Below are positions 1 through 11,528 of a DNA stretch of 53,999 bases, piece by piece. Origin of the DNA: Rhypophila decipiens (lineage: Eukaryota; Ascomycota; Sordariomycetes; Sordariales; Naviculisporaceae). Positions within the stretch are counted from its first letter, which is position 1. Each line of letters begins with the position of its first letter. The notes beneath the pieces are model-generated. The model searched no databases and had not been told where the DNA came from. It saw only the letters and a list, made by a program, of their open reading frames with translations. The position numbers and the translations under genes are program-made. Where the stretch lies: assembly GCA_033297075.1 (NCBI GenBank), contig MU858276.1:1-53999 (forward strand), read 5' to 3'.

Positions 1-2638
1 GATAATGGCGGATTTGGATGAACCGAATGTAGTTAGCGTGCATAGGCCCTTTAGGCTCAGTGCCTCCGGGCGAAATAAATTCCATCCATCCATCCGATGA
101 GTCATCATTTGTTCCGTGCAAATCCCGAGAGTTTGCGAGTCATGTCCAGAGAAGGCACCGACCTCATCAAACATCTACTGCTGTTTGTCGTCTACAGGGT
201 AATCACGACCCGGGTCATGCGCCATTTCATTTCCTCATCAACCGGGACTAACCGGAAAGAAACTCTGCCTGAGCCAACAGCACACCGGCCTTCGCAAAGC
301 CTCTATGAGTCAAGATGTATGCTTTGGTACTGCCTCCGGAAACCACGCACGATTTGTATCGACTCCCGATCGAGTGGAAGGTACGACCCAACTCACTGGT
401 CTCCTCTGAAAGTTTGGGTTATCACAAGTGCATGTATCCACAGGCTACACCCGTCCGTGGACTTGGATTTCGGCCTCCTTTCCATCCAACTCTTTTCTCT
501 CGTCTCTCCATATTGGCCTGCTCTTTGAACCTCATACGCCCATACTTCCGGTCATTTAATTTCCCTTTTGGGTCATCACTTTCCTTGTCCTCTGTCTTGT
601 TCTCCCGGTATTGTTCGCGGCCTTGGATGGGCCAAGCGATCAAGGCCCGAATATCAGAATCAAGAAACTTTTCGTCTGCCATGTTTTTTTGGCCATCTTC
701 AATCAACCGGCATACTACTCCCAGAGTCCCAAGACACGGCATTACCTCGAAGAATGTTCGGCTAAGTTTGAGATCACCGGAGTTTATCTCCATTTATAGA
801 TCCATATTGAGCATCATATTCGTGATTCACCAGCTGACATCAATCAGTGGCCGAAGCCACGTGAGCAAAGCCCCAGTCTCATCGTGTCGAAGGAGAGTTC
901 CATGTCTCCCATGAAGCGATAAGGTCAGTTGTTCTCAGGCTGTTGTTAACTTGTTGTAACCCTCGGGAAGTGATGACGAAGTCAGGGGCATGGCGATGAC
1001 AGGGGGTGACCATAATGATGCTGACCCGAACTCAGCAGTCGTTTCCGAGATGGGATATCTCTTGAATGCAATTCCTGTTTTGCTTCGTTTCTTCTCTCAG
1101 GATGGCATTGTTTAACAATTGTATGGAAGTGTTGAAACGATCGATGCCACACGAGACAAGTTGCCCATTTGGGATTCAGAAGTTCAAGGGGAGCAGCAGA
1201 AACCTTTACTTTGAAGCAGAGAGACCGACAATTCTTTCCCATCATGGCAGTTTCAGAATCGCGGTGCAAAAAACCTCGATGGCTGCCCCCCATGGACAAT
1301 GCTGAAGCGCCAAGCGCCAAGCGCCGCCGAGCCCCCCAAGGTCCGACAGCCAAGCCTCGCCGATGTGTGAGGAACCCTGCCGAGAAGCCGAGATCCGCCG
1401 TGTTTTGCTGCGCGGCGCTTGTTGCCAAGCGATGGCCAAGAGGTCCACACGGCGAATGAAGCTTGGTTTTGTTTTCTTGGCTGTTCATCAACCCCCAATC
1501 TTGGGCGGTGGACTCACTGGACTCGCTGCCCCTTTGTTTGAGCCAACAGACTCAAGACGGAGAGGGACTTGGCAGTTATCCTGTCCCCTTCTCTCAGGAA
1601 TTTGCATTTGCACTGGGGCATCATCACACCTCACGCCCGCAGTGGATCGAGATGAATGTAGACATTGAGCTTGTTTGGGATTCCAAGCTTTTCTTTCTTT
1701 GCTCCAAGCTGCAGTCCGCTGCAATTCCTAGAGGATAGAGAAGATCAAGACTTGGCTCTGCAGATGATCGAGTGTCTTGCAGGTCTTGGCCGATATCGAC
1801 GGAGATCAAAGTTGACACTCGATATTGGCAGGTTCGCCATTCCGACCACTGTCAACATTACTACACTTCTCCGTCAACACGAGCCTTGGTTTGAACACCC
1901 GCGCGAATTGCCTTCAGGGGCCAGTTCTAACACGTCTGCGAGCTCCGTACCGGGTGTACCACTCGCGTCTCGCGTCTGTGATTCCACGCCTGAGAGGCTC
2001 CCCCAAACTTCACAAAGCACAGAGCCTCCTTCTGGCCGGGGGAGCAGTGCGTGTGTAACTCCACAATCCCCGTTGCCTTCGTTTCCACCCACGCCTCCTT
2101 TGGGAATGGCTTCTTACTCGCCGTCGATCTTTCACAGAGCCTCCCCCGGGCGCCAGGGATTGACTGGTTGTCGAGAATGCTTATCTCTTGTATTACCCAT
2201 GTTTTGAGCATAGGGGATTTCTCTCGAAACCCTTTTACGGAGTCACTACTCCCAGAGTGGCTGGCGGCTCGGCGGTATTGGAGATCGCCGTTATTCATTT
2301 GAGTTATTTCTTTCCCATCCCCTCTGTTCTCATTCTTCCTTCTTGAGCTTTTAATTCCCAAATCTTTGATCAGCGGGCTTGGTCATTGGATTTTGCCGGT
2401 TGTTCGTCATTTCATTTCACTTCATTTCTTTGCGTGGTTTTTTTCTCCCATTCTCCTTGGCTGGGCCTCTTCCTTTTTCTTGTACTTACTATTCTTCCTT
2501 TTTCTTGCACATATTTAACTCTTTCTGCGTCAGGCACGCTCGTCTTCCTTTTTTCTCATTCCTGTCTGCCACTGGAGGGCTAGTCCTCGGCAATTCTCAC
2601 CCATAAAGACATTCGAGAAAAATACCAAGACCGCCAAG
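1..2638. other. Intergenic region with long leader of the antiporter gene
   Basis: No reading frame here has a convincing protein composition, a usable intron pattern or a recognisable family. From about 2395 to 2620 the + strand becomes strongly pyrimidine-rich, with long runs of C and T. That is the usual look of the core promoter and 5' leader of well-expressed filamentous fungal genes, and it fits the antiporter start at 2639. The stretch 1290-1460 is rich in GCC/CGC and gives open frames on both strands, which I attribute to base composition. Confidence 0.6.
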
Positions 2639-4666
2639 ATGCCGAGCCTAGACGTCAGCGAGCTCAACATTGTGTTGGGCGTCTTTGGCTCCTTCATCAT
2701 TCTGTATGGAATCATCTCGGTCAAGATCAAGAGTGCCTGGTTCTTGGGAGAGGCTCGTGAGTACTTCCAAGCCACCAATATCCCATGGGTAGCTGCCGTG
2801 GAGCACTGCTGACACACATCAAGTCCCTGCCGTGGCCATCGGTGTCATGCTCGGCCCAATCGCCGCAAAATTCATCGACAGTGAGCGATGGGGATCCGCC
2901 GCTGAAGGCCAGACGAGTGATATCACCCTTGTAAGCCGCATTCGTCCACCGCAGACTGCGTCTTGGACCAGATAATGATCTAACTATGTGACCAGGGAGT
3001 CGCCCGCGTCATGATTGGCGTCCAGCTCGTAATCGCCGGCTACCAGCTCCCCGCCAAGTACTGCTGGCAGAAGATTGTGCCCCTTCTGATCTGCCTGCTC
3101 CCCATCATGACCATCATGTGGCTCTTCACGACGCTCTGCATCCTGACCACCATCCCAAACCTGACCCTCCTCGCCTGTCTCGTTATCGGCTCGTGCGTCA
3201 CTTGCACAGACCCCATCTTGTCTCAGGCCATCGCCAAGGGCCCCTTCGCCGACAAGTTCGTTGCTCGTGATTTGCGCGAGATTATCTCTTCCGAGGCTGG
3301 AGCCAACGATGGCTTTGGATTCCCGTTCCTGATGTTGGCTACTTATCTGATCAGACATGCTGATATCCCAGGCCTCCATGGGTCCAAGAATGTCGAAGCT
3401 GGTCCGGCGTTTGGTGGCTCGGCGGGGGCAGTTCCCTTGGTTGCACGGGCAGAGGAGGCTCACTCGACGGTCGGCAGACTGGGAGGCGGCGTCGGTGTTG
3501 CCATGGGAAACTGGTTCCTTGAGACTTGGCTCTATATCGTGCTCATGTCGATCGTCATCGGTGCGCTCGTGGGCTTTACGGCCGGCAAAGCGCTGAGGTT
3601 TGCGCTGAAGAAGAAGTGGGTGGATTCTGAGAGCTACCTGCTTTATCCTACCGCTTTGGGTGTAAGTTTTATCTCTTTCGACCTTTTTGTTCCGTGTCAG
3701 ACCTTGGTAGCTGCTAACAGAGGTGGGATGGCACAGCTCTGGCTGGTAGGAATCTGCGGCATGCTCGGCACCGACGACCTGTTGGCCTGCTTCATCGCGG
3801 GCAACGCTCTCAACTGGGACGGCGAGTATCTCCGCGAGACGGAAGCGCGACACGACGAAGTCAACAGCGTCATGGACGTCATCCTCAACTTCGGCGGCTT
3901 CATGTACATCGGCACCATCATGCCCTGGTCTGAGTTCCACCAGCCCGACACGACTGGCATCACCATCCCGCGCCTCATCGGTCTCGGTTTCATGATCCTC
4001 TTGCTCCGCCGTATCCCCGCCATCCTGATGACCTACAAGTTCATGCCTTCCGTGTGCAAGAACTACAAGGAAGCTCTCTTCATGGGTTATTTCGGACCGA
4101 TTGGTGCCGGCGCAGTCTTTTACGTCGAGCACACACGCCATCTTTTTCCTGAACTCGGCAAAGGCGATTCCGAAGAGACAAACCTCGTTCGGGCCATGAT
4201 CCCCGTCGTGTACTGGCTGGTCCTGTTCTCGATTGTCGTGCACGGCTTGTCCATCCCCGGCCTGAACATGATTTATTCCTGGTACGGCGTCAAGCCGATC
4301 CAGGAAGACGCAGTCGAGATTCGCCGTTTGTCTGTCAGAGTCCCCACGCCCGTAAACGCTGCTGTGGAAGACAAGGGCGAGCACTTTGTCGCCTATAACC
4401 GCTTCTCGAGACCCGTCTTCCATGCTGCGGAGCTGCCTATTGTGGAGAATCGCGGGCAGAGGAGGAGTTATTACTTTGGCAACGCCGGGCCGCAGGCCGT
4501 CTTCGGGGCCCAACAAGGGGGGACGGATAACAATTTCAACCCAAGCTCCGAGTCGGTGAACTGGGTGGATGTTGAAAAGGAGAGGGCGCAGGCGCAGATG
4601 AGGGCCGCGGCCGTGGCGGCGCAGGGCCCCCCTCGACCGAGCATACAGTTCGCGAGGGGGGTATAA
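2639..4666 (+). CDS. Plasma-membrane Na+(K+)/H+ antiporter, Nha1/Sod2 type (CPA1)
   Basis: Exons 2639-2756, 2824-2930, 2996-3661 and 3737-4666 give about 606 residues. The protein should export Na+ and K+ in exchange for protons across the plasma membrane. It has many hydrophobic segments. Family blocks seen are TCTDPILSQAI, with the Asp of the ion-binding region, then GANDGFGFPFL, with the paired-Asp type site, FGTDDLLACF-like GTDDLLACFIAGNALNWDG and the FGGFMYIG block. The hydrophilic tail after the last helix (from about 4300) is short compared with yeast Nha1 and closer to Sod2 length. All three introns have GT donors and AG acceptors (GTGAGT/AAG, GTAAGC/CAG, GTAAGT/CAG). The 75-base third intron contains no stop and keeps frame, so it is easily mistaken for coding. 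The start gives a CCAAGATGC context just after the CT-rich leader. Confidence 0.95.
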
Positions 4667-5343
4667 CAGCTACCAGTAACAATGCTGCACTCTCCTTATT
4701 ACATATTATATGCTTTGTATATGAATCTTGGCCTGTTTGTACACGATGATCTGGTTAGACCTAGACTAGACGGCATCTTCTTTGTCCTTCTGTCACTACC
4801 GAGCTACACTGTAGGCCATCACAAATCTCACTCCAGTCACTCCTTAACCATCTCTCACATGCGGTGAATGTGGTGTCCTGTCTCTGTCACGCAAGAGAGC
4901 TCCTTCCAAATGGCGCAGGTCAGGATTTACGTCTGAAAATACTGTACAAAGTGGTCGACGTATTTGAGGACCAGCATCTCCATTTCCGGATTCCTGTGCT
5001 GATGGTTATGAACCATGTAATGTCGCCGATTTTGAGCAATTCTTCGTGTTTGTGTTGTGTTGCGTCCTGCTCGTCCTCATCTTTAAGGAGATGGTGTTGT
5101 GGGCTGGCAGTGTGTTTTCCTCTGATTACAGCACGTCATCACCTCCTCAAGCGCAGCTAGCGCCATGGTGGGACCCCCTGCAGGCCCCTAATTTTTGCCC
5201 CGGGCAGCCAAACCCCGCCGTCTCCCAGCCACCCAATTGGACAATGATTGCGGCATTCGACGTGCCCAGAGCATAAGCTCGAGTGACTCCCGTCCTCTTC
5301 CTCTCATCAAAACTTCCATCAATTGGAGGACCAGGACACCAAG
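4667..5343. other. Intergenic region, antiporter 3' side and amidohydrolase promoter
   Basis: No gene seen. It must contain the antiporter 3' UTR and the promoter of the next + strand gene. TG-rich sequence lies around 5045-5115 and a C-rich stretch at 5160-5235. Confidence 0.6.
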
Positions 5344-8247
5344 ATGGAGGGTGAGAAACGTCTACCGGTAGCACCGTTCGCTGCAGCCCCAGAGATTCCG
5401 GCCTGGCGTCGGCGCAAGATCCGTCGCTCCAAGGCCCTCCGCTGGCTCGGATTGGGTTGCTTGGCCTTTATCGCCTACGCTCAGTGGAGGCAGCTCACCA
5501 CCGTCGACTTGCCCAAATTACTTCAAGCGACACCGAGAACACACCTCACTCCTTATGGCCTCTCACGCAAGCGTCTCTTTGATGACCTCGAGACTTGCAA
5601 GAGACTATCGCACAAGCCGCAGGACCCGATCGGCGAGGGCCGGGAGAAGAACGCTCGGTACATCGATGGCCACGTCCCCACCCTCATCAAGAATGCTTCC
5701 GTCTGGGTCGGCGAACCAGTCAAAGGCACCTCGCCAGAGGATGCCCGCAAGGGCAAAGGTTACGAATGGATCACGGCCGACGTCTACCTCGAGTATGGTT
5801 TGATCAAGCGGGTGGAGTCAGCGATCGCCATCAGTGCCGTTGCAAAAGACACCGTCATCTTCGAAGCCAAGGGCCGTCCCTTGACGGCGGGTATCATCGA
5901 CATGCACAGCCATGCCGGTGTGGACTCGCTTCCTGAGCTCTGGGGCAATGAAGACACCAACGAGATGTCGTCGGATATCACGCCGTACGCCCGGTCAATC
6001 GATGGCATCCAGCCCGGAGACCACCAAATCCAGGTCATCAAATCCGGCGGCGTCACCACGAGTCTTGTCTTGCCCGGCAGCGGCAACAACATGGGCGGAG
6101 AGGCCTACGTCATCAAGCACGCGGTGGGCAGGGAAGACGGACGCAACGAGACCAGCGCCGAGGACATGCTTGCCGACCCGGATCGTAACTGGCGCTTCAT
6201 GAAGATGGCCTGCGGCGAGAACGCGAAGCGGGTCTACGGCAAAGTGGGCGAGCACGGCCCGGTCAGTCGTCTGGGCGAGAGCTGGGAGTTCCGCCATGCC
6301 TTTGAGCAGGCGGCCAAGTTGGTCCGCGAGCAGGATGATTGGTGTGCCAAAGCGAAACATCACGGAGTGGCCAAATTGAGCGAGTATCTGCCGCAGGAGC
6401 TGCGATGGGAGTCATTGGGTGCGCTGTTGCGGGGACAGGTTCACCTAAACACGCACTGCTACACCATCCCCGATCTGGAGGCCTTCGTTGACCACACCAA
6501 CGAGTTCAAGTTCAAGATCAGGGCGTTCCACCATGCCCATCAGACGTTTCTGGTGCCCGAGATCCTGAAGCGCGCATACGGAGGAGACCCTCCGGCTTCG
6601 GCCATCTTTGCAGACAACATGTGGTACAAAGCCGAGGCCTACATCGGATCCGAGTTTGCGGGCAAGTACCTCTACGATAACAACCTGACAACCATCTACG
6701 TGAGCGACAATCCGGTGCTGAATGCCCAGCATGTCTTGTTTGAGGCTGCAAAGGGCTACAAGTACGGACTGCCCTACCATGCCGCTCTCGCGGCAGTCAC
6801 CACAGCCCCGGCCGAGCGGTTGGGATTCGGCAACAGGCTGGGCAAGATCAAGCCCGGGTTTGATGCCGACGTAGTAGTGTGGGACAGCGACCCGCTGAGT
6901 GTTGGCGCCACTCCGGTACAGGTGTGGATCGATGGGACTATGCAGTTTGAAGACGCTTTCGTGCTGGAGAAGCCCCTACCCAAGCCGATAGTGCCAGACG
7001 AGGATCTCGCCAATATTGTCGAGGAACCCGTCGAGGTGGGCACCGTGATCTTTAAAGGTATCACAAAGGTCCTCTTGGACGAGGATCCCAGAGGGCTTGC
7101 CGCACGAGACAACACGTACAACGTAGTCATTTCCAAGGGCAAAATTGCCTGCGTAGGAGCATGCCATTCTGAACTCCAGGTCGCAGCCAAGGCCGGGATC
7201 CCCATCATCTCGCTCAAAAACGGCCATCTAACCGAGTCGTTCACGGCCTTTGGCTCACAGCTCGGCCTGAACGCGATCGATGCCGAGTCCAGCACTGATA
7301 ACGGCGATAACACCAACGTATTCAGCCGCGCTGTCGATGGTCTAGCCCTGGACACCAAGAAACTCCGTGTTGCGCACAAATACGGCGTCACCAAGGCCAT
7401 CACGGCCCCCATGTTCCACGGGGGGATCACCCTACATGGCACCGGTGTCGGTTTCGCGACCGGCGCGGATACAGCTCTTGACCAGGACGCCGTTTTTGCA
7501 GATGATATTTCAGTCCATTACACTCTGACAAGCAGTGTCAAGCATGCAAAGGACACACCGTCTATGACCTCTGCCATCGGCGCATTCCGCCAGAAGCTCG
7601 TCAAAGCAGCTGTTTCTCTCAACGCATCCAGTGATGCCCCGGCGGTCCGATATTCGGAGACATATTACCTCCACAAAGTCCTTAATGGTTCCCTGCCATT
7701 GGTAATAAGCGTCCACTCAGCAGACACTATCGCATCGCTCCTGAAACTCAAGTCGGAAACCGAGCTGATTACATCTCAAAGGATAAATCTCGCCATCCTC
7801 GGAGGCGCAGAATCCTACATGCTAGCAAAGGAACTCGCCGCCGCAAAGGTGGGCGTTGTTCTTGCTCCATTCCAGTCATACGCGACGGAATGGCAAGAAC
7901 GTCGTGCTCTGTCGGGCGCTCCATTGACCAATGGGACGGCCATTACGAGGCTACTTGATGCCGGTGTCACGGTAGCTATCGGGCTGGAAGAGGACTGGTT
8001 AGTCAGGGACTTGGGATTGTTGGCGGGCATTGCATATGCGAATGGGGAGGGTAGGTTGAGTGAGAAGGCGGCTTTGGATTTGGTGGGGCGGAATGTTTAT
8101 AAGATTTTGGGTACTGAAAAGAAGGAGAAGCGTCAAGATGGTCATTTTGTGATATTTGAGGGGAGTCCTTTGGAGATTGGTGGACGGGTAAAGGCTGTTG
8201 GGGGCGGTGTCAAGGGCGTTGTACAGGTCTTTGAAGCTGATGCTTGA
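5344..8247 (+). CDS. Membrane-anchored tandem amidohydrolase (CE9-like)
   Basis: A single exon of 967 codons. After a basic N-terminus there is one hydrophobic segment at about residues 33-48, so it is probably a type II membrane or signal-anchored protein. The first half is an amidohydrolase-superfamily TIM barrel with a metal-binding HxH in GIIDMHSHAG (His 187 and 189), further histidines in NTHCY (370) and FHHAH (395-398), and the late Asp in SDNP (454). The second half, from about residue 550, repeats the same layout, but the HxH position reads GSQ, so it looks catalytically dead. Fungal relatives are usually labelled carbohydrate esterase family 9 (N-acetylglucosamine-phosphate deacetylase-like); the real substrate is unknown. 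I chose ATG 5344 (CACCAAGATGG context). The frame stays open a little upstream, but without an ATG. Confidence 0.88.
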   Translation: MEGEKRLPVAPFAAAPEIPAWRRRKIRRSKALRWLGLGCLAFIAYAQWRQLTTVDLPKLLQATPRTHLTPYGLSRKRLFDDLETCKRLSHKPQDPIGEGREKNARYIDGHVPTLIKNASVWVGEPVKGTSPEDARKGKGYEWITADVYLEYGLIKRVESAIAISAVAKDTVIFEAKGRPLTAGIIDMHSHAGVDSLPELWGNEDTNEMSSDITPYARSIDGIQPGDHQIQVIKSGGVTTSLVLPGSGNNMGGEAYVIKHAVGREDGRNETSAEDMLADPDRNWRFMKMACGENAKRVYGKVGEHGPVSRLGESWEFRHAFEQAAKLVREQDDWCAKAKHHGVAKLSEYLPQELRWESLGALLRGQVHLNTHCYTIPDLEAFVDHTNEFKFKIRAFHHAHQTFLVPEILKRAYGGDPPASAIFADNMWYKAEAYIGSEFAGKYLYDNNLTTIYVSDNPVLNAQHVLFEAAKGYKYGLPYHAALAAVTTAPAERLGFGNRLGKIKPGFDADVVVWDSDPLSVGATPVQVWIDGTMQFEDAFVLEKPLPKPIVPDEDLANIVEEPVEVGTVIFKGITKVLLDEDPRGLAARDNTYNVVISKGKIACVGACHSELQVAAKAGIPIISLKNGHLTESFTAFGSQLGLNAIDAESSTDNGDNTNVFSRAVDGLALDTKKLRVAHKYGVTKAITAPMFHGGITLHGTGVGFATGADTALDQDAVFADDISVHYTLTSSVKHAKDTPSMTSAIGAFRQKLVKAAVSLNASSDAPAVRYSETYYLHKVLNGSLPLVISVHSADTIASLLKLKSETELITSQRINLAILGGAESYMLAKELAAAKVGVVLAPFQSYATEWQERRALSGAPLTNGTAITRLLDAGVTVAIGLEEDWLVRDLGLLAGIAYANGEGRLSEKAALDLVGRNVYKILGTEKKEKRQDGHFVIFEGSPLEIGGRVKAVGGGVKGVVQVFEADA

Positions 8248-9773
8248 GGCGGCAGTGGTGGGCTTTGACTCAGCATTTGAGGGTGTAGAGCAATATGTCC
8301 GTTGGAACTGGATGTTATTATCTAGGCTAACCAGGTATTATCAAGAGGCTTTACTATATCAATAGACGATCAATAGCGGGAAATTCATCTAATATAACAA
8401 TATACGTCCTCATGTATACGACAAACGGTGTAGAGGAGATGAGCACTAGCATCATTTTATCCTTCAATCTCAAATAATAGCTTTGGTCTCACCACTTTTA
8501 GCCCCTTAGAATGCTGGAGTAAAACACCAGAGCCTCGAAACTGTTCATGAAACTTTGTATATGATATCTCGCCTGGTTAAGAAGAGTAACAAGCCTCACG
8601 GCCATACCCAGAGATAGCATGCACCTACATGCTGAAAGACCTATCAATTACCTGACCTATGGTAGTGGCCCAGCTCGTGGGTGATCACTCAGAAGAACCT
8701 GCGCCTCACGTTCACAGACACGCCGCAGAGATTTCCGCTTCTCCGGGCCGCCTCTCTCACCTACATTTGAGGAGAGGTAATGAGGTATGTCCTATCAGCC
8801 AGAGGGGCATCTGTATCGACCATTACATGCCGCCATACATTTTTGACAGCTCTTACATCCAAGTTATGCAGTGGTGCCCGCGGCTCCGCTCCACACAGAA
8901 AGGGCATAACGGACTGCACAATTCATGAGAGACCCTTCAGGTACTTACAACATCAGCTAATACTACGAGGAGATAACACGACACTGATCCTACCTTGGTC
9001 GTTCCATGTGGGCATATAGCTACTACATGTACCTGCTGTTACTGTATCATCTTATTCTCGAATCTCAACTGCCGCATCGTTCAGGGTCCACGTCTCCACG
9101 ATGAAATCTAGGCAGACAACCTTGAAGTGCCAGCCAGCACAAGAAAACTAGATTTAGGTCTCACGAAAGTGCCTTACGCCACCTACTTACCTAGCTAGCC
9201 GTCGGACTTGAATCTGCGACTCCACGGTGTACCACACCCTTTTCCAACTAGACCTACATTTCCACCCGTCCCTCACTCCCGAGAGTTTGTTCTGCTGTGT
9301 GGTATATAACGCCGCAGGCCTACATTGAAACACGGCCAGCAAGCGGCAAACGAACCCTTCTTGCCGCTTGTCAAGAGTCTAGACCGACATTGAGCCAGCT
9401 ACTAGCATCCAGATACCCAGGCAACAGAATAGCCGCCTTTCTGCATTCGTCTTCCCCGCATTGTTCCTATTATATATGGTATCATCTATGCACAGGCGTG
9501 GTATAAGTTCCCTGTCTAATCGGTAGTGGTAATTAGCTAAGAAGGTGCTGGATGACGGACCTTGCTTGGGTTGCAGCTGCTGTACTGGTGTAATACTGAA
9601 GAAGTAACGAGCTGTTCAACTCGGACTCCCTGGAAAGTACTGATTATATGAAGATGTACTTTAAAGTATTACATGCATACCCGACGACCCAGAAGGATGA
9701 TTATGCTTTATTATTATTGTCTTTATGTAGCCTGATAGGCAAGCAGCTTGCGTATGTATGTACGTACATGCCT
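8248..9773. other. Intergenic region between converging genes
   Basis: No supported gene. Both neighbours end here (+ gene at 8247, - gene at 9774), so this 1.5 kb holds two 3' UTRs. The longest frames are 69-89 codons with no domain, signal peptide or intron support. AT-rich patches lie at 8325-8480. Confidence 0.55.
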
Positions 9774-11528
9774 CTATATGTGCGGAATCCAATTAACCCA
9801 ATCCACATCATAAAACACCTCAGCAGGTAATTTCCTCAGACTAATACACACCTCCACAATCAAGTAAAACCTCGCCAGTATCAACATAAACGTCGACCAT
9901 GACAGCACAATGTCCCAGATCCCTTTGGTCCTCGGGTCCGCGTTCCCATTCACCCACACCCAGAGCAGGTTATACCGGCCCTTGTAGCCCTTGATACCCA
10001 ACAGCCGGACCGCACCGACGCTGACGCTCGACATGACCGTCAGAATAATCACGGCTATCCTCCATAGTATCTTCTCCGTCTCTGTCGGGAACTGGTGGTT
10101 CCATCCTGCCAGGTGGATGGAGCAGTGAATCATGGATGGGATCATGAGGAAGCCAACCATCTTTGTTGGTAATCGGACGGCCATGATGGCGTCGTCTGGT
10201 ATTCTTTTTATGGGATTTTGCGTCCACGTGACGACGGTCTGGAAGTTGGATGCGGTCTTGGATGGAGCTGGTGATGGCGGTTGGTGTGACGAAAAGGATA
10301 CACGATCGTTTGTATCTTTCGGTGTAAGTGGTGTGTTCAAAGGTATCGCTTCCATGGACCCTTGGTGATGAATCCCGATGCCCAAGATATCATCGGACTT
10401 GCTGCGACGAATCCCTCCTTTTGCTCTGCTACCGGTCCCAGGAACTACCAGAGTCGATGTCCTGCTCAATAGTGGGGACGGTGATATCAGGCCCTTCTTT
10501 TCCATTTCTCGTTGCTCCTGTTCGGTGACTTCGGGGTCGTTCCCACGCACCACTGCCTCCTCGGGTCTTACTAATGCAGCCGTAGAGGAATGCTCTGTCC
10601 CAAACCCACTTGCCCCTATCCCCAGTCCTGGACTCGAAGCGTTATCCCATCTTGGCAGCTCGATAACCGTGCTCTCCATCTTCCTCCTCCCACTCTCCAA
10701 GTCAAAGTCGGCAAACATGTCCCTCCTCTTCCAGTACCGGCTCGGCTTTTCGACAAAGTCCATCGGCGTGTCCTCATACGGCTGATCATCCGAATACCCA
10801 GCATCAGCCCTGACTCTCGCCATAGTCGTCTCGCACCACAGCTTCGTCGGCGTGCCTACATTCTGCGGTTTCCTCCACCAAAAGAAATACGACATGACCG
10901 TCGAAATCACAAAGGCCAATGTAAACAGCTCGATGGGCGTAAGCGGTAATCCTTGGGCAGTCCTAGCAATGGCCATCATGAAGATCCATGCACTCTGCAG
11001 CAACGCCAAGCCTTTCGCAAAAACATCCGCCTTTGACTTGTCCCATATCTCTTCCTTCGTGATGGTCGGCAGCGGCATATATCCTCTCGAGACGAGGTAA
11101 TGCACCGATTCGGCGCTGATAGGGAACCGTCCGTCCGGGCCGTTATAATCGGGCGCCTCGAGGACAAAACCGCCAGAATTCGCATAAAAGGCGTGAACGA
11201 GCGTCCAGTTCTCCGCGGCCCCCGGCAGCTTGGCCATTTCCTTTACTGATCTCTGGGCGCAGTCCCACTGTGCCGCCGCGACAAGGGTGAGGAAGTCGGG
11301 AGCTGTTATGGAGACTAGACTCCATCGTAATCGCCGCCAAAATATGCGCCAGTCTGAATCGTTTTGCGACGGGACGTTCAAGTGGACGACGGTCCAGACG
11401 GCGGCGACGAGAACCACCAGACAGCCGTAGATGATGTCGAGAGTGCCCCGGTAGCCCGTGTCGTAGATCCAGCCCTCGACGATGGTGTGGGGTTTGATGT
11501 TCGGGTCGCCATTTGGTGTGGTGGACAT
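9774..11528 (-). CDS. Fungal multi-pass membrane protein of unknown function
   Basis: Intronless, 584 residues, starting at ATG 11528. There is a short polar N-terminus, a hydrophobic helix near residues 30-50 and a conserved-looking segment ending in AAAQWDCAQRSVKE. Two close helices follow (about 175-225), ending in SYFFWWRKPQNVGTP. A long Ser/Pro-rich cytosolic loop (about 270-400) carries basic RRSKSDD-type phosphorylation-like sites. Three more helices lie in the last 160 residues. Proteins of this organisation are widespread and often expanded in filamentous ascomycetes, but I know of no assigned function. There is no catalytic motif or transporter signature. I am confident that it is a gene and not about its role. 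Confidence 0.8.
   Translation of the reverse strand: MSTTPNGDPNIKPHTIVEGWIYDTGYRGTLDIIYGCLVVLVAAVWTVVHLNVPSQNDSDWRIFWRRLRWSLVSITAPDFLTLVAAAQWDCAQRSVKEMAKLPGAAENWTLVHAFYANSGGFVLEAPDYNGPDGRFPISAESVHYLVSRGYMPLPTITKEEIWDKSKADVFAKGLALLQSAWIFMMAIARTAQGLPLTPIELFTLAFVISTVMSYFFWWRKPQNVGTPTKLWCETTMARVRADAGYSDDQPYEDTPMDFVEKPSRYWKRRDMFADFDLESGRRKMESTVIELPRWDNASSPGLGIGASGFGTEHSSTAALVRPEEAVVRGNDPEVTEQEQREMEKKGLISPSPLLSRTSTLVVPGTGSRAKGGIRRSKSDDILGIGIHHQGSMEAIPLNTPLTPKDTNDRVSFSSHQPPSPAPSKTASNFQTVVTWTQNPIKRIPDDAIMAVRLPTKMVGFLMIPSMIHCSIHLAGWNHQFPTETEKILWRIAVIILTVMSSVSVGAVRLLGIKGYKGRYNLLWVWVNGNADPRTKGIWDIVLSWSTFMLILARFYLIVEVCISLRKLPAEVFYDVDWVNWIPHI

Noticed and set aside
422..793. 123-codon - strand Lys/Glu/Arg-rich frame
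   Set aside because: Low-complexity composition and no splice or promoter support; opposite frames are equally open.
982..1498. Overlapping open frames on both strands upstream of the antiporter
   Set aside because: Caused by local GC-rich, stop-poor composition; no motif, no signal peptide, no intron support.
3011..4516. Long open frame opposite the antiporter (- strand, about 510 codons)
   Set aside because: Mirror of a GC-rich coding strand; His/Asp/Gly-rich with no family motif, while the + strand carries an unmistakable antiporter.
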